From Spinacia oleracea (taxonomy: Eukaryota > Streptophyta > Magnoliopsida > Caryophyllales > Amaranthaceae): 64,000 nt of DNA. The notes beneath the pieces are model-generated. The model was not told where the DNA came from, made no database searches, and saw only the letters and a program-made list of their open reading frames with translations. The DNA lies in contig NC_079488.1 in assembly GCF_020520425.1 (NCBI RefSeq), forward strand, positions 8,967,747-9,031,746, given 5' to 3'. The translations under genes were made by a program, and so were the position numbers. Shown in pieces: positions 11,103 to 22,304 of the stretch. Positions within the stretch are counted from its first letter, which is position 1; each line of letters starts with the position of its first letter.

Positions 11103-12611
11103 TGATATTCCAGTAGGAACACTGACAAGAGGGGGGGTGAATTGTTTCGTTGAACTTAGGGTGTTCCTTTGCGGAATTTAGAAATTAAAGGAACAACTAA
11201 CAAATTAGTACGAAGAATGTGAAAACTGAGGAAACTTCTTGATCCTTATCAAGAAGCGAAAACCTCAAACTCTTTTATATATTGTAATCGCTCGAATACA
11301 ACACACTCAATAACTCGAGTTCCACTTGAACACGAGTTCCTCACAGCAATCCCCGTTGATTACTGTGCTTGCTCCTTTCACACTCTCTCGCTGACTTGAC
11401 TCTAAGTCACTTTAAGGATCACTCAACCCTTACACTCAAAACTCAAGGATCACTTGATCCTTAACCCCACAACTCAAGGATCACTCGATCCTTAACCCCA
11501 CAATTACAACTCGAATTATGAAAACTCTAGTATTCAATAAAGCTTATGTACAATAAAGGAACTTTAGGAACACGCTCTTTCGCAAACTGACTTTTTATAA
11601 AAACTCTTAAGTTCTTTAGAAATATTGCACGTTGTCAGTTGTCATTTGAGAAATGAAAAACCTTTTCCTTTTATAGAAGAACTTTCTTGGTCAGTTTCCC
11701 ATGTTCCCCTCAACGGCCACTAACAGTTACTGGGAGCAGTAACGTGCACGTTGATTGAGAGAAACAGGGAGACTTCTTCAAACCACTTTTAACACGTTCA
11801 ATTTTAGAGAAAATAGTGGGAGTAGTTTTAGGAACAAGTAAAAACCTTTTCTTGGAAAACAAGGAATTCTAAATCAGAATCCAATGTTGATTTTCTCAAA
11901 ATCGTTTTATTTATTTTCCAAAAGATTTTCCTTTATAAAACTTTATTTTATTTACAAAAACTATTTTCTCAAACATATTAAAACACACGTGTTCCTTTTG
12001 TTCCATATTATGCATAAACGTTATTAAAATACTTACATAAAATCTAAACATAAACTCATATGTTGTAGCTTCTATGTTGGCACCTTTTGAAGCATCACCT
12101 GAATGCTTCATGCATTGTTCCTTCTCCGGAACTTTGATGATCTTCATACTATATGAGGAGCACCCTTAATAACTTGCTTTAGGATCAGTCGTTGAGGATC
12201 AGCCTGCTTTAGGAGCAACCGTCTTTGGGAACAACCGTCTTGGGAACAGCCGTCTTAGGAACAGCCGTCGTGGGAACAGCCGTCTTGGGAACAGCCGTCT
12301 TAGGAACAGCCGTCTTAGGAACAGCCGTCGTGGGAACAGTCGTCTTAGGAACAGTTGTTCCCGCTGTCTTGGGAACAGCTGTTCCCGCTGTCTTGGGAAC
12401 AGCTGTTCCTGCTGTCTCGGGAACAACTGTCTTGGGAACAACCTTCATATGCAGACTTGATCGATTCTTTAGAAATTCCATGCATTGCTTAGTGTTTGTT
12501 CCACATGCTTAGTTTGTCCTACTCAGGCACTCCCTAACTTAGCATTCCAAAAACACACTTAAACAACGATTAGGAAGTTTGCGTTGTCATCATCAAAACT
12601 CAGAATCAACA
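11103..12611 (-). repeat. Left LTR (3' LTR) of the serpin copia element
   Basis: 1,509 bp; begins TGATATTCC and ends AATCAACA on the plus strand, so reads TGTTGATT...GGAATATCA in element orientation. Matches 19297-20815 almost base for base. Contains the GGAACAGCCGTCTT minisatellite. Confidence 0.96.
12209..12440. repeat. 15-bp-type minisatellite inside the left LTR
   Basis: Tandem variants of GGAACAGCCGTCTTG and GGAACAGCTGTTCCC. All reading frames stay open across it because the unit length is a multiple of three; the resulting Val-Pro-Lys-Thr or Leu-Phe-Pro-Arg repeats are not credible proteins. Copy number and order differ from the right LTR. Confidence 0.9.
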
Positions 12612-12626
12612 ATATTCCCCCTTTTT
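12612..12626 (-). other. Polypurine tract of the serpin copia element
   Basis: In element orientation AAAAAGGGGGAATAT lies directly before the 3' LTR. The position and composition fit a plus-strand priming site of an LTR element. Confidence 0.8.
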
Positions 12627-13328
12627 GGTGATGACAACATAAGCAAACTTTTACCAAAAAAATCGAACTTATTTGCAATCTTAAACAAGTTTTTAAAACA
12701 CAAAAATGGAAATGAAAAAATTTACGGAAAAAAAAGTGAAACAAATTGAAAACTTAAAACAAAAACTTACAGCAGCGAGAAGTGAGGCAATGAGGGACAT
12801 GGAGACAGGTAAGATCAAGTTAAAACAAAGTTTGCATTCTTTTCCCCCTGTTGGCATTAACAAAAAGAGAAAATACAAGGCAGTAATAGAATATTCATAG
12901 CGCCCCACGATCAACGTTTGGCAAACTAAGTTAGCCTCAAAGTCAAGTCTCAACATGCATAATTAATTGTAAACATAATATATAACAAAAGAAATCAACC
13001 AAGTTTTAGAGATGCAAGCTTTAGGTTCCACATGTTCTAAAAATAAAAATAATAATGATGTCACCCAAACTGAGGGTTACATAAAAAATAAAATAGAGAA
13101 AAAAATTGTTCCAAACAAATAAAAAACCAAGGTAACAATCAAAGTAGCGGATCAGGTTTAAGGGTGAAGGGTTTAGTCTTAGGAACAACATCAATGGGTT
13201 GAGGGACTTTGGATGCCTGTTCCTTTTCTTTTATAATATCCTCCTCACCTTGTTCCCCCTCATCATCCTCATCCTCACAAGAATTTCAACAAACAGAGAG
13301 TTGTTCACCCTAGGAACCACGTTGTTAA

Positions 13329-13361
<33 letters not shown>

Positions 13362-13490
13362 GGTATAACAACGTTTTCCCTTTAATATAGTACATAACCC
13401 ATGAATCCTCAATATTAATTGCACACCTCGTCATCAAATTTGCATCATCAACCGGAATAAGGTAAATTCCCCCTTAGAACAATCCGTAAT

Positions 13491-13534
<44 letters not shown>

Positions 13535-14110
13535 AATAACCACACCACCCGGCTGCCGCGGATTCTTCGCGGGTCGGTGGTGGTCCTCTTTGTTTTCTTC
13601 GGCGACCTGAGCAGGAGGGGTGGTTGATGTGTGGGCGACCGTCGGGGCTGGGATAAACGTGTATTTGTTGGTGTGGGGGTTGAGTAGTTGAGATCCATTG
13701 GGATTGTTTCCATTGTTTTCTTAGATGTTGGGAACAGGAAGAATTTGAGGATTAAGAAATAAATTTGTGAGGTTTATGTATGTGGAAGATAAACAAAAAA
13801 AAAATTCGGAAAGAAAAAATTTCGAGGAGAAAAAAAAGATAAAGATAAAAATAAAAATAAATGATAACTGAAGAATTGGAGAGAATACAGGAAAAATGAT
13901 AACGGTAAACCTGGTTGTGGAACAGCTTATTTTTGCATCTCGTATTATTGATTCATTTATTTAATCATGTATTATGCACTTTCATTATGTAGGTCGATCC
14001 CTAACGATGGTAAACTTCAGCTATGCTTTCGCACGTAAAATTATGAATATAATATTAAGGCCAGGCATTTAATATTAAAGTTTATACCTTTAGAGGATCT
14101 TCCTGCTTCC
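12627..14110. other. Spacer between pol and 3' LTR of the copia element
   Basis: About 1.5 kb with no recognisable domain. It carries two long homopolymer tracts (T on the plus strand at about 13330-13360 and 13492-13532). I see no convincing envelope-like gene. Confidence 0.6.
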
Positions 14111-17100
14111 TTATCTTAGCTTGATCATTCCCAGTTCCAATCTCATTTTCTCGTGCTTCTCTCTGCTTAAAGGTTTAGTCAAGATATCTGCAATTTGATT
14201 TTCTGTTTGACAAAAATCCAACTTAATTAAACCTTTTTCTACATTATCTTTAAGAAAGTGGTGTCTAATATGTATATGCTTGACTCTGGAATGGTGAACT
14301 GGATCTTTAGAAATACATATTGCACTAGTATTATCACAATAAATAGGAACACAGTCATATGTGATACCAAAATCCCTTAACTGTTGTTTTATCCAAAGGA
14401 TTTGAGAGCAGCATGCAGCAGCAGCTACGTACTCAGCTTCAGCTGTGGATAAAGCAACAGTGTTTTGTTTCTTGGAACCCCAAGAAACCATGCAGGGACC
14501 TAAGAATTGAACCATACCTGATGTGCTTTTACGATTTACCAGATCACCAGCATAATCAGCATCAGCATATCCTCTTAAGTCGAATGTTCCACTTCTTGGA
14601 TAGAACAAACATAAATCGTCTGTTCCTTTGAGGTATCTGAGAATCCTCTTTACAGCAGTCATGTGAGACTCCTTTGGGTTTGACTGGAACCTTGCGCATA
14701 AGCCTACACTGAATGAAATGTCAGGTCTACTTGCAGTTAGGTAGAGCAGGGATCCAATCATCCCTCTGTATCTTGTTTGATTCACACTTGTTCCTCTGGG
14801 ATCTTCGTCTAATCTTGTGGTTGTTCCCATTGGTGTGTGATTCACTTTGGCAGTTTCCATTTCGTACTTTTTGAGGAGTTCTTTCACGTATTTCTGTTGG
14901 TGGATCATGATTCCTTCTTTGGTTTGTTTGATTTGCAAACCGAGGAAGAAATTTAGTTCCCCCATCATACTCATTTCAAATTCGCTGCTCATTAAATTTG
15001 CAAATTCCTTGCATAAAATTTCGTTAGTTGCACCAAATAATATATCATCAACGTAAATTTGTACAACTAACAAGTCTGCTCCTTTTGATTTTAGAAATAA
15101 AGTTTTGTCAATTCTGCCTCGTTTAAAATCATTTTGCAAAAGGAATTTAGATAATCTATCATACCACGATCTAGGCGCTTGCTTCAATCCATAAAGAGCT
15201 TTATCAAGCTTATAGATGTGGTTGGGAAATTCAGGATTTTCGAAACCAGGAGGTTGTTCCACATAGACATCTTCTTCTAGAAAACCATTTAAAAAAGCAC
15301 ATTTGACGTCCATTTGGTACAGTTTAAAACCCATAAAAGCAGCAAAGGCAATCAAGATTCTTATAGCTTCTAATCTAGCAACAGGAGCAAAAGTTTCTTC
15401 GAAATCAATACCTTCCTGTTGATTGTAGCCTTTGACCACTAACCTTGCCTTGTTCCTTATGATTGTTGCATGTTCATCTTTCTTGTTCCGGAACACCCAT
15501 TTCAGTCCTATCACTTTCTGGTGCTTAGGTTTGGGTTCCAGGTGCCACACCTTGTTCCTTTCGAACTCATTTAGCTCTTCTTGCATGGCTGTTATCCAAT
15601 TAGCATCTTCCAGAGCTTCGGTGTGATTTCTTGGCTCTATTGTGGAAAGGAACGCATGAAAGGCACAAAAGTTTCTGAGTTGAGACCTTGTTTGAATTCC
15701 CTTTCTAATGTCGCTGACAATTAGTTTCATTGGATGGGAGCTTTGATGTTTCCATGGCTTAGGTTGAAATTGAGCCACAGGAACATCCAAGGTTGCTTCC
15801 GTCCTTTGAACGCCTTGATTATCTGCTTGTTCCTCTTGCATAGGAACACCTTGATTTTCTACTTGTTCCTCTTGCATGGGAACACCCTGATTTTCTACTT
15901 GTTCCTCTTGCATGGGAGCACCTTGATTTTCTGCTTGTTCCTCTTGTATGGGAACACCCTGATTTTCTTCTTGTTCCTCTTGCACAGGAATTCCTTGATC
16001 TTTCTTATGTAGTTCAGCTGGAGAATCTTCCTCATCATTATCTGTAAGGCGAATTAAACCAATATCGAAATTCTCCTGCTCCTGAACTTCATTAACATTG
16101 TTAGTTTCATCAAAAATAATGTGCACACTCTCTTCAACACTCATTGACCGCTTATTATAGACTCTGTAAGCTTTACTATTTGAGGCGTATCCTAGGAACA
16201 CAGCCTCATCACTTCTATCATCGAATTTCCCTAGGTTTCTTTTACCATTGTTATGGACAAAGCATTTACATCCAAAGGCTCTAAAGTAAGAGATATTAGG
16301 TGTTGTTCCTTTTAGTAGCTCATAGGGAGTCTTGTTTAATAAGGTTCTAATCATGACTCTATTGACAATGTAACAAGCTGTATTTACTGCTTCTGCCCAA
16401 AAGTTCCTAGGTAAGGAACTAGCAATTAACATGGTTCTAGCCATGTCTTCCAAGGTTCTGTTTTTCCTTTCAACGACTCCATTTTGTTGTGGAGTCCTAG
16501 GAGCAGAGAAGTTATGATCCATACCTTGTTCCTTGCAGTATTCAGTGAACTTGTGATTTTCAAATTCAGTTCCATGATCTGACCTTATATGTATGAGTTG
16601 ATAACCTGTGGTTCTTTGAATTTTCTTTGCAAAGGCAACAAACTCGTCAAAAGTTTCATCTTTGCTTGTTAGAAAAATAACCCAAGTGAAACGTGAGTAA
16701 TCATCAACTATAACTAAGACATATCTTTTCCCACTTCTGCTTTGTATTCTCATAGGTCCGCACAAGTCCATATGGATGAGTTCCAATGGTTTTGTTGTGC
16801 TTACTATGTTCTTAGGCTTAAAAGAACTTCTGACATGTTTTCCTTTGGCACAGGCTTCACAAACTTTATCTTTAAGGAACTTGATAGACGGTAGCCCTCT
16901 TACTAGTTCCTTTGATCTTAGTTTGTCAAGCAGTGAAAAGCTGGCATGTCCGAATCTCTTATGCCACAAAAGGGGATCTTCTTCAATGACACTTAGACAA
17001 GTTAAGTTGTTCCTTGGAACTTTGTTTAGATCCACAGTATATGTGTTCCCTTTTCGAGTTCCTTCCAAAATAACTTTCTTGCTGTCATTGTTTATAATTC

Positions 17101-17389
17101 GACAATTTTCTGAAGTAAAGCTTACCGAGTTTCCTTTATCACAAAATTGTGAGATGCTTAACAGACTATGCATCAATCCTTCTACAAGGAACACGTTGTC
17201 AATTGAATGGGAACTTGACCTTCCGACTTTTCCAATGGCAATGATTTCGCCCTTCTTGTTATCCCCGAAAGTCACAGTTCCTCCATCATAGGCCTCTAGT
17301 GAGAGAAATTTAGATTTGTCTCCTGTCATGTGTTTGGAACACCCGCTATCCAGATACCACGAGTTGTTCCCCCTCACTAGGACCTGCAA
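14111..17389 (-). CDS. Copia pol region (protease, integrase, RT, RNase H)
   Basis: A 1,092-residue open region of the Ty1/copia element. In order: a protease-type [11 protein letters not shown] near residue 13; the pre-integrase block WHKRFGHAS near 142; an integrase core (IHMDLCGPM and onward, about 200-310); a Gln/Glu-rich spacer with about five near-identical repeats containing [10 protein letters not shown] (about 460-535); a reverse transcriptase with YVDDILFGA near 778; and an RNase H part with YADADYAGD and [11 protein letters not shown]. The domain order, integrase before reverse transcriptase, defines copia rather than gypsy. Treated as a recent fossil; only family and parts are reported. 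Confidence 0.95.
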   Translation of the reverse strand: MQVLVRGNNSWYLDSGCSKHMTGDKSKFLSLEAYDGGTVTFGDNKKGEIIAIGKVGRSSSHSIDNVFLVEGLMHSLLSISQFCDKGNSVSFTSENCRIINNDSKKVILEGTRKGNTYTVDLNKVPRNNLTCLSVIEEDPLLWHKRFGHASFSLLDKLRSKELVRGLPSIKFLKDKVCEACAKGKHVRSSFKPKNIVSTTKPLELIHMDLCGPMRIQSRSGKRYVLVIVDDYSRFTWVIFLTSKDETFDEFVAFAKKIQRTTGYQLIHIRSDHGTEFENHKFTEYCKEQGMDHNFSAPRTPQQNGVVERKNRTLEDMARTMLIASSLPRNFWAEAVNTACYIVNRVMIRTLLNKTPYELLKGTTPNISYFRAFGCKCFVHNNGKRNLGKFDDRSDEAVFLGYASNSKAYRVYNKRSMSVEESVHIIFDETNNVNEVQEQENFDIGLIRLTDNDEEDSPAELHKKDQGIPVQEEQEENQGVPIQEEQAENQGAPMQEEQVENQGVPMQEEQVENQGVPMQEEQADNQGVQRTEATLDVPVAQFQPKPWKHQSSHPMKLIVSDIRKGIQTRSQLRNFCAFHAFLSTIEPRNHTEALEDANWITAMQEELNEFERNKVWHLEPKPKHQKVIGLKWVFRNKKDEHATIIRNKARLVVKGYNQQEGIDFEETFAPVARLEAIRILIAFAAFMGFKLYQMDVKCAFLNGFLEEDVYVEQPPGFENPEFPNHIYKLDKALYGLKQAPRSWYDRLSKFLLQNDFKRGRIDKTLFLKSKGADLLVVQIYVDDILFGATNEILCKEFANLMSSEFEMSMMGELNFFLGLQIKQTKEGIMIHQQKYVKELLKKYEMETAKVNHTPMGTTTRLDEDPRGTSVNQTRYRGMIGSLLYLTASRPDISFSVGLCARFQSNPKESHMTAVKRILRYLKGTDDLCLFYPRSGTFDLRGYADADYAGDLVNRKSTSGMVQFLGPCMVSWGSKKQNTVALSTAEAEYVAAAACCSQILWIKQQLRDFGITYDCVPIYCDNTSAICISKDPVHHSRVKHIHIRHHFLKDNVEKGLIKLDFCQTENQIADILTKPLSREKHEKMRLELGMIKLR
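15790..16010 (-). repeat. In-frame repeat in the copia pol spacer
   Basis: About five copies of a 45-bp unit (15 residues, core [10 protein letters not shown]) lie between the integrase and reverse transcriptase parts. The copies are highly similar to each other. Confidence 0.85.
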
Positions 17390-17394
17390 GAAAA

Positions 17395-19230
17395 CTAATG
17401 ATTAGTTACAGGAACTCGGGTTTCCTCGAGTTCCTTTTCAACTACAAGATCAGCCTTTCTAACCCACATTTTCTTGACATAGTTTTCATTTTTTCGAGCT
17501 TGTTCCTCTTTCTTGAGACATTCAGTTACAACGTGATCACCATTGCCGCAAAAGGAACAAGCCTTTACACTGGGTAGATCAACATAGTTTTTCTTCTTAC
17601 TGTTGTTTTTAGAGTAAAAGCCAAGACCTTCAGTTCTTTTGGATTTGGCAGTCTCAATCCACTTAGGTGTTATTTTAGGAGATTGTTTCCAAGCGTTGAC
17701 TAGAGCTAGTTCCTTTATCAATTTCTCCTTTTGTTCTTTCACAATGATTAGCTCACTGTTTAATCTTTCTAGATCAACATTAAACACACCCATATTTATT
17801 TCAGTGGATCTAGTAGGGTCTAGACTTAAATTGAACAACTTGTATTGACTGAGTTCTACATTAAGAAGAATATTCTCATTTTTTACTCTTTCATAAGAGT
17901 CTTTAAGCGAGGTGTTCCTATCAAGCAACTCAAAGAACCTGCCCTGTATATCTGATCTGACATTAGTTAGGTAGGTCATATGTCCTTTACTGAGTTCTAA
18001 AGCTTTATCACTTTGTTCTTTTATTATACTAAGCTTCTTAAAATCATCTAGAGTTTCTATTAGTAATTCAATCAACCTATTCTTGGACAGAGTTTGAAGA
18101 GTTTTGGAGGTTACCTCATTTGAAGGATCTTTCCCTGTTCCTTCGATCTTTGCCATGAGGCACAGGTTGGCAGTTTCCTCCTCTGGTTGTTCCTCTTCAT
18201 CCTCCGAGTCTGAGACTTCTCCCCAAGCTGCAATCATCGCCTTCTTGAGGTTTGGTTTTGAAAAGGTAGATCTGTTGAATCTTTCCTTAGGCTGTTCCTT
18301 CCCTTTGCCTTTTCCCTTTTCATTTTCCCACTGGGGGCATTCCCGGATTAGATGGTTAGGATCACCACACTTGAAGCATCCTTGATCAGATTTAGAACCA
18401 TTTATTTTTCTTCCAGAATTTCTGCCTTTCTGATTTCCAGGTTTGAAGTTCCTGTAAAATCGTCTCATCCTTCTGACTAGCATGGCAGCTTCTTCTTCAT
18501 CAGGTTCCGAATCCTCTTCATCCTCAGCCTTAAGAGCCAGGCCTCGGTTTTTGGAATTCTCGGGAACAGCTGCTCCCAGATGCAATTCATGGGTCACTAG
18601 GGATCCAGCCAACTGCTCAATGTTAAATTTTGTGAAATCCTTGGTTTCGAACAATGCAGTGACTTTGGTCCTCCATCGATCATCTTGAGGCATGCTTCTC
18701 AGAATTTTCCTAACCTGTTCATCAGAGGGAATAATTCTACCAAGAGAGACAAGTTCATTTGTGATGTTAGTGAAACGAGTGAACATTTCTTGAATTGTTT
18801 CTTTTGGTTGCATTTCAAAGCGTTCATATTTAGACATCAGTAAGTCAATTTTGGAACGTTTGACCTCATTTGTTCCTTCATGTGTTATTTGAAGGAGATC
18901 CCAGATTTGTTTTGCAGTCTTGCACCCCATGACTCTATTGTGTTCATGAGGTCCAAGGCCGCAATGCAAAATCTTAACTGCCATAGCATTGATTTCGTAT
19001 TTCTCAAAATCTTCTTTCGTAAATTCAGAAATAGGTTTAGGAACTACCTCATTTTCAGCATTGGTTTTTGTTACCTCGAAGTTACCGACTTCTATGACTC
19101 TCCAGACTTGATAGTTCTCAGCTTTGATGTAGATCTCCATCCTGTTCTTCCAATAAGTATAGAATTTCCCGTTGAACATTGGAGGTCTCTGAGTTGAATA
19201 ACCTTCTTCGAGTTTCTCGTAAGTGTTCAT
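17395..19230 (-). CDS. Copia gag region with zinc knuckle
   Basis: A 611-residue open region next to pol in the same element. The N-terminal part ([20 protein letters not shown]) and the middle ([13 protein letters not shown]) resemble plant copia gag. A CCHC knuckle [14 protein letters not shown] lies near residue 288 and a second, weaker Cys/His cluster [14 protein letters not shown] near 573. The long Lys/Glu-rich stretch between them looks helical. Fossil; only family and parts are reported. Confidence 0.9.
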   Translation of the reverse strand: MNTYEKLEEGYSTQRPPMFNGKFYTYWKNRMEIYIKAENYQVWRVIEVGNFEVTKTNAENEVVPKPISEFTKEDFEKYEINAMAVKILHCGLGPHEHNRVMGCKTAKQIWDLLQITHEGTNEVKRSKIDLLMSKYERFEMQPKETIQEMFTRFTNITNELVSLGRIIPSDEQVRKILRSMPQDDRWRTKVTALFETKDFTKFNIEQLAGSLVTHELHLGAAVPENSKNRGLALKAEDEEDSEPDEEEAAMLVRRMRRFYRNFKPGNQKGRNSGRKINGSKSDQGCFKCGDPNHLIRECPQWENEKGKGKGKEQPKERFNRSTFSKPNLKKAMIAAWGEVSDSEDEEEQPEEETANLCLMAKIEGTGKDPSNEVTSKTLQTLSKNRLIELLIETLDDFKKLSIIKEQSDKALELSKGHMTYLTNVRSDIQGRFFELLDRNTSLKDSYERVKNENILLNVELSQYKLFNLSLDPTRSTEINMGVFNVDLERLNSELIIVKEQKEKLIKELALVNAWKQSPKITPKWIETAKSKRTEGLGFYSKNNSKKKNYVDLPSVKACSFCGNGDHVVTECLKKEEQARKNENYVKKMWVRKADLVVEKELEETRVPVTNH

Positions 19231-19282
19231 GTTTGCCAGGAGCTTTTTCTCGACAGGGTTTCCTGTGTTTTTGTGAGAACCT

Positions 19283-19294
19283 GCTCTGATACCA
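19283..19294 (-). other. Primer-binding site (initiator tRNA-Met type)
   Basis: In element orientation TGGTATCAGAGC lies 2 nt inside the 5' LTR. This is the usual sequence complementary to the 3' end of initiator tRNA-Met in plant copia elements. Confidence 0.9.
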
Positions 19295-19296
19295 AC

Positions 19297-20815
19297 TGAT
19301 ATTCCAGTAGGAACACTGACAAGAGGGGGGGGTGAATTGTTTCGTTGAACTTAGGGTGTTCCTTTGCGGAATTTAGAAATTAAAGGAACAACTAACAAAT
19401 TAGTACGAAGAATGTGAAAACTGAGGAAACTTCTTGATCCTTATCAAGAAGCGAAAACCTCAAACTCTTTTATATATTGTAATCGCTCGAATACAACACA
19501 CTCAATAACTCGAGTTCCACTTGAACACGAGTTCCTCACAGCAATCCCCGTTGATTACTGTGCTTGCTCCTTTCACACTCTCTCGCTGACTTGACTCTAA
19601 GTCACTTTAAGGATCACTCAACCCTTACACTCAAAACTCAAGGATCACTTGATCCTTAACCCCACAACTCAAGGATCACTCGATCCTTAACCCCACAATT
19701 ACAACTCGAATTATGAAAACTCTAGTATTCAATAAAGCTTATGTACAATAAAGGAACTTTAGGAACACGCTCTTTCGCAAACTGACTTTTTATAAAAACT
19801 CTTAAGTTCTTTAGAAATATTGCACGTTGTCAGTTGTCATTTGAGAAATGAAAAACCTTTTCCTTTTATAGAAGAACTTTCTTGGTCAGTTTCCCATGTT
19901 CCCCTCAACGGCCACTAACAGTTACTGGGAGCAGTAACGTGCACGTTGATTGAGAGAAACAGGGAGACTTCTTCAAACCACTTTTAACACGTTCAATTTT
20001 AGAGAAAATAGTGGGAGTAGTTTTAGGAACAAGTAAAAACCTTTTCTTGGAAAACAAGGAATTCTAAATCAGAATCCAATGTTGATTTTCTCAAAATCGT
20101 TTTATTTATTTTCCAAAAGATTTTCCTTTATAAAACTTTATTTTATTTACAAAAACTATTTTCTCAAACATATTAAAACACACGTGTTCCTTTTGTTCCA
20201 TATTATGCATAAACGTTATTAAAATACTTACATAAAATCTAAACATAAACTCATATGTTGTAGCTTCTATGTTGGCACCTTTTGAAGCATCACCTGAATG
20301 CTTCATGCATTGTTCCTTCTCCGGAACTTTGATGATCTTCATACTATATGAGGAGCACCCTTAATAACTTGCTTTAGGATCAGTCGTTGAGGATCAGCCT
20401 GCTTTAGGAGCAACCGTCTTTGGGAACAACCGTCTTGGGAACAGCCGTCTTAGGAACAGCCGTCGTGGGAACAGCCGTCTTGGGAACAGCCGTCTTAGGA
20501 ACAGCCGTCGTGGGAACAGTCGTCTTAGGAACAGCTGTTCCCGCTGTCTTGGGAACAGCTGTTCCCGCTGTCTTGGGAACAGCTGTTCCCGCTGTCTTGG
20601 GAACAGCTGTTCCTGCTGTCTCGGGAACAACTGTCTTGGGAACAACCTTCATATGCAGACTTGATCGATTCTTTAGAAATTCCATGCATTGCTTAGTGTT
20701 TGTTCCACATGCTTAGTTTGTCCTACTCAGGCACTCCCTAACTTAGCATTCCAAAAACACACTTAAACAACGATTAGGAAGTTTGCGTTGTCATCATCAA
20801 AACTCAGAATCAACA
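19297..20815 (-). repeat. Right LTR (5' LTR) of the serpin copia element
   Basis: 1,519 bp, nearly identical to 11103-12611. Its minisatellite (20404-20645) has a different number and order of units, which accounts for nearly all the length difference. Confidence 0.96.
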
Positions 20816-21248
20816 ATTGGGATGAGGATATTGGTTTTAGTCTTGATGAATTTTCGCCACCTCGGAAATCGATTATTAACTTCATTGCTAATCATCCCTT
20901 CATGTTCTTGATCAAAGAGGATTTGAATGACACTATATTTTTCATTGGCACGATTTGGAATCCTCATAATGAAGAAGATATGCCTCAGACAATGGAAACC
21001 TTCCATGGATCCAAATGCGAAGATGATGATGATGATGACGATGACGATGATGACGACGAAGACGAAGACGACGACATTGGTTATTCTCTCTTTGATGATG
21101 ATTAAGCTGCTAATTTTCTCTCATATATGGATACCTAGTTTAGTTCTATGAAACTTCCTTTTCGTTAATTTTTTTTGGCTTTTGAGGTTTGATTTCTAGG
21201 GTAAATGTGAACTACAATTACATATTTCTCTTACTTTATTAGTATATA

Positions 21249-21971
21249 CTCTATCCGTTACATAACAATGTTTAAAATTTTGGCACTATTCATAATTGAA
21301 GAGAATATTGTACAGAGTAATTTTTTTCCATACATAGATAGTTTATAAAAAAGAAAAAAAAAATACATATTTTAGGAAAATATTTTAGGCGGAAATATTT
21401 TACATCAGGAAGTGACATGTGTCTAGTACTTCCTCTGTTCCGCAAAGGATGCTTCATTTCTATTTGCATGTATGCCAATACACTTCTTTGAACATTAATA
21501 CTCCCTCTATATTTATTTAAGGGATACACTTGCCTTTTCCGACCGTATTTATTTAAGATATACACTTGTCATTTTTAGTAACTTATCAACCCCACTATCT
21601 AATTAAATAATCTATCTACACCTCATCCCACCCCATCCCCTAAAATGACATGGTCCCCACTTGTTTTACTTATTAAAATATCTACTCAACCCCACTTGTT
21701 TTATTACTTTATTTCATTCAATTCTTTTTCTTAATACACGTGTCCGACCAAGTGTATCTCTTAAATAAATACGGAGGGAGTATATCTAAATGCGTATAAG
21801 TAAAAATTATAAAAAGTTTGATATTTGGAATCCTCGCATTAATACAAAATAAACAAGATCTCACTTGACTATGTTTTTTGTTACACAACAGTAAAAAAAA
21901 ATGATTGTCAAAGTTAATTGATGAATAGTGCGCAAATAAGAAACGATGCATCTATTGTGAAACGGATGAAG
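21249..21971. mobile_element. Nested MITE cluster downstream of the serpin
   Basis: An outer element, 21429-21971, has ends CTTCCTCTGTTCCGCAAAGG and CTATTGTGAAACGGATGAAG with TA on both sides. A Stowaway-like MITE (21501-21780) is inserted into it. A partial third terminus (CTCTATCCGTTACATAAC) is at 21249. No coding. Confidence 0.8.
21501..21780. mobile_element. Stowaway-like MITE, nested
   Basis: 280 bp. Left end CTCCCTCTATATTTATTTAA, right end TTAAATAAATACGGAGGGAG, TA target duplication. Terminal similarity extends over about 35 bp. Inserted in the 21429-21971 element. Confidence 0.92.
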
Positions 21972-22304
21972 TATATATTCCATCAACAAATAAAACACAC
22001 ACTATCACAATACACCCTCGCATAGAGGATACAATAATAGTATGTCTTGTAGTAGTCGGACCTTTCCTAGAATCAAAAACTAATTTCCGCGTTAAGCAAA
22101 AGCTTTTCGGGCATTCAACGGCAGGCACCTTCCTTTTTATCGATTTATCCCCTTCACTTTCAACTCTCATCATTTAATTCAATTCAAGGAGAGAGAAACC
22201 CCCAATTCAATTTCATTCTCTGCAATTTTGAGTGTTATCAATCGAAGAATTTCAAAACGGCGTGATTCTTTTGATCTGCTGCTGAACATAACAAATCCAT
22301 CAAC

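Larger units (their letters stand above)
11103..20815 (-). mobile_element. Ty1/copia LTR retrotransposon (SIRE/Maximus-like?), looks nearly whole
   Basis: A 9,713-bp element in minus orientation inserted in serpin exon 3. Its parts are two long LTRs (11103-12611 and 19297-20815), a primer-binding site next to the right LTR, a polypurine tract next to the left LTR, a gag-like region and a pol-like region in copia order (protease, integrase, reverse transcriptase, RNase H). A perfect 5-bp target duplication, ATTGG, occupies 11098-11102 and 20816-20820. By eye the LTRs differ only in minisatellite copy number and one G-run length, so the insertion is very young, perhaps recent enough to be polymorphic. 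It looks close to whole, with few if any breaks. The SIRE/Maximus placement rests on overall length, long LTRs and a long spacer downstream of pol and is tentative. Confidence 0.96.
4455..21105 (+). pseudogene. Plant serpin gene, last exon split by an LTR element
   Basis: Serine/cysteine protease inhibitor of the serpin family. Exon 1 is 4455-4838 (ATG in a good CCATGG context; VVVSPIGICVILNMIANVAKGAT is cut here to its hallmark SPIG and GAT). Exon 2 is 9448-9653 (VNAWVAQETKGLI, LYFNGKWE). Exon 3 starts at 10640 and reads RQFSMIIILPKETKGL, then the hinge-like NEKGTEVVACTY up to 11102. The rest resumes at 20821 with FIANHPFMFLIKEDL and IFFIGTIWNP, matching the serpin C-terminal signature. Without the insertion the exons would encode about 445 residues, some 50 more than usual because of an Asp-rich tail (about 12 consecutive Asp). 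All junctions are GT-AG and in phase. The element sits at the codon boundary after residue 351, and the serpin frame stops with the first codon inside the LTR, so this allele should lack the cleavage site and the C-terminal strands. The acceptor of intron 2 is preceded by 46 A's instead of pyrimidines, so splicing may already have been poor. Confidence 0.88.

Noticed and set aside
12199-12512. Overlapping open frames encoding Val-Pro-Lys-Thr, Leu-Phe-Pro-Arg or Gly-Thr-Ala-Val-Leu repeats (also at 20394-20716)
   Set aside because: All come from a minisatellite with a unit length divisible by three inside an LTR, so every frame stays open. No reason to think they are genes.
12627-14110. Envelope-like gene downstream of copia pol, as reported for some SIRE elements
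   Set aside because: No signal peptide, membrane helix or long open frame in element orientation; only short frames and homopolymers.
15734-16012. Plus-strand Leu/Phe-rich open frame opposite the copia pol region
   Set aside because: Antisense shadow of the Gln/Glu-rich repeat in pol.
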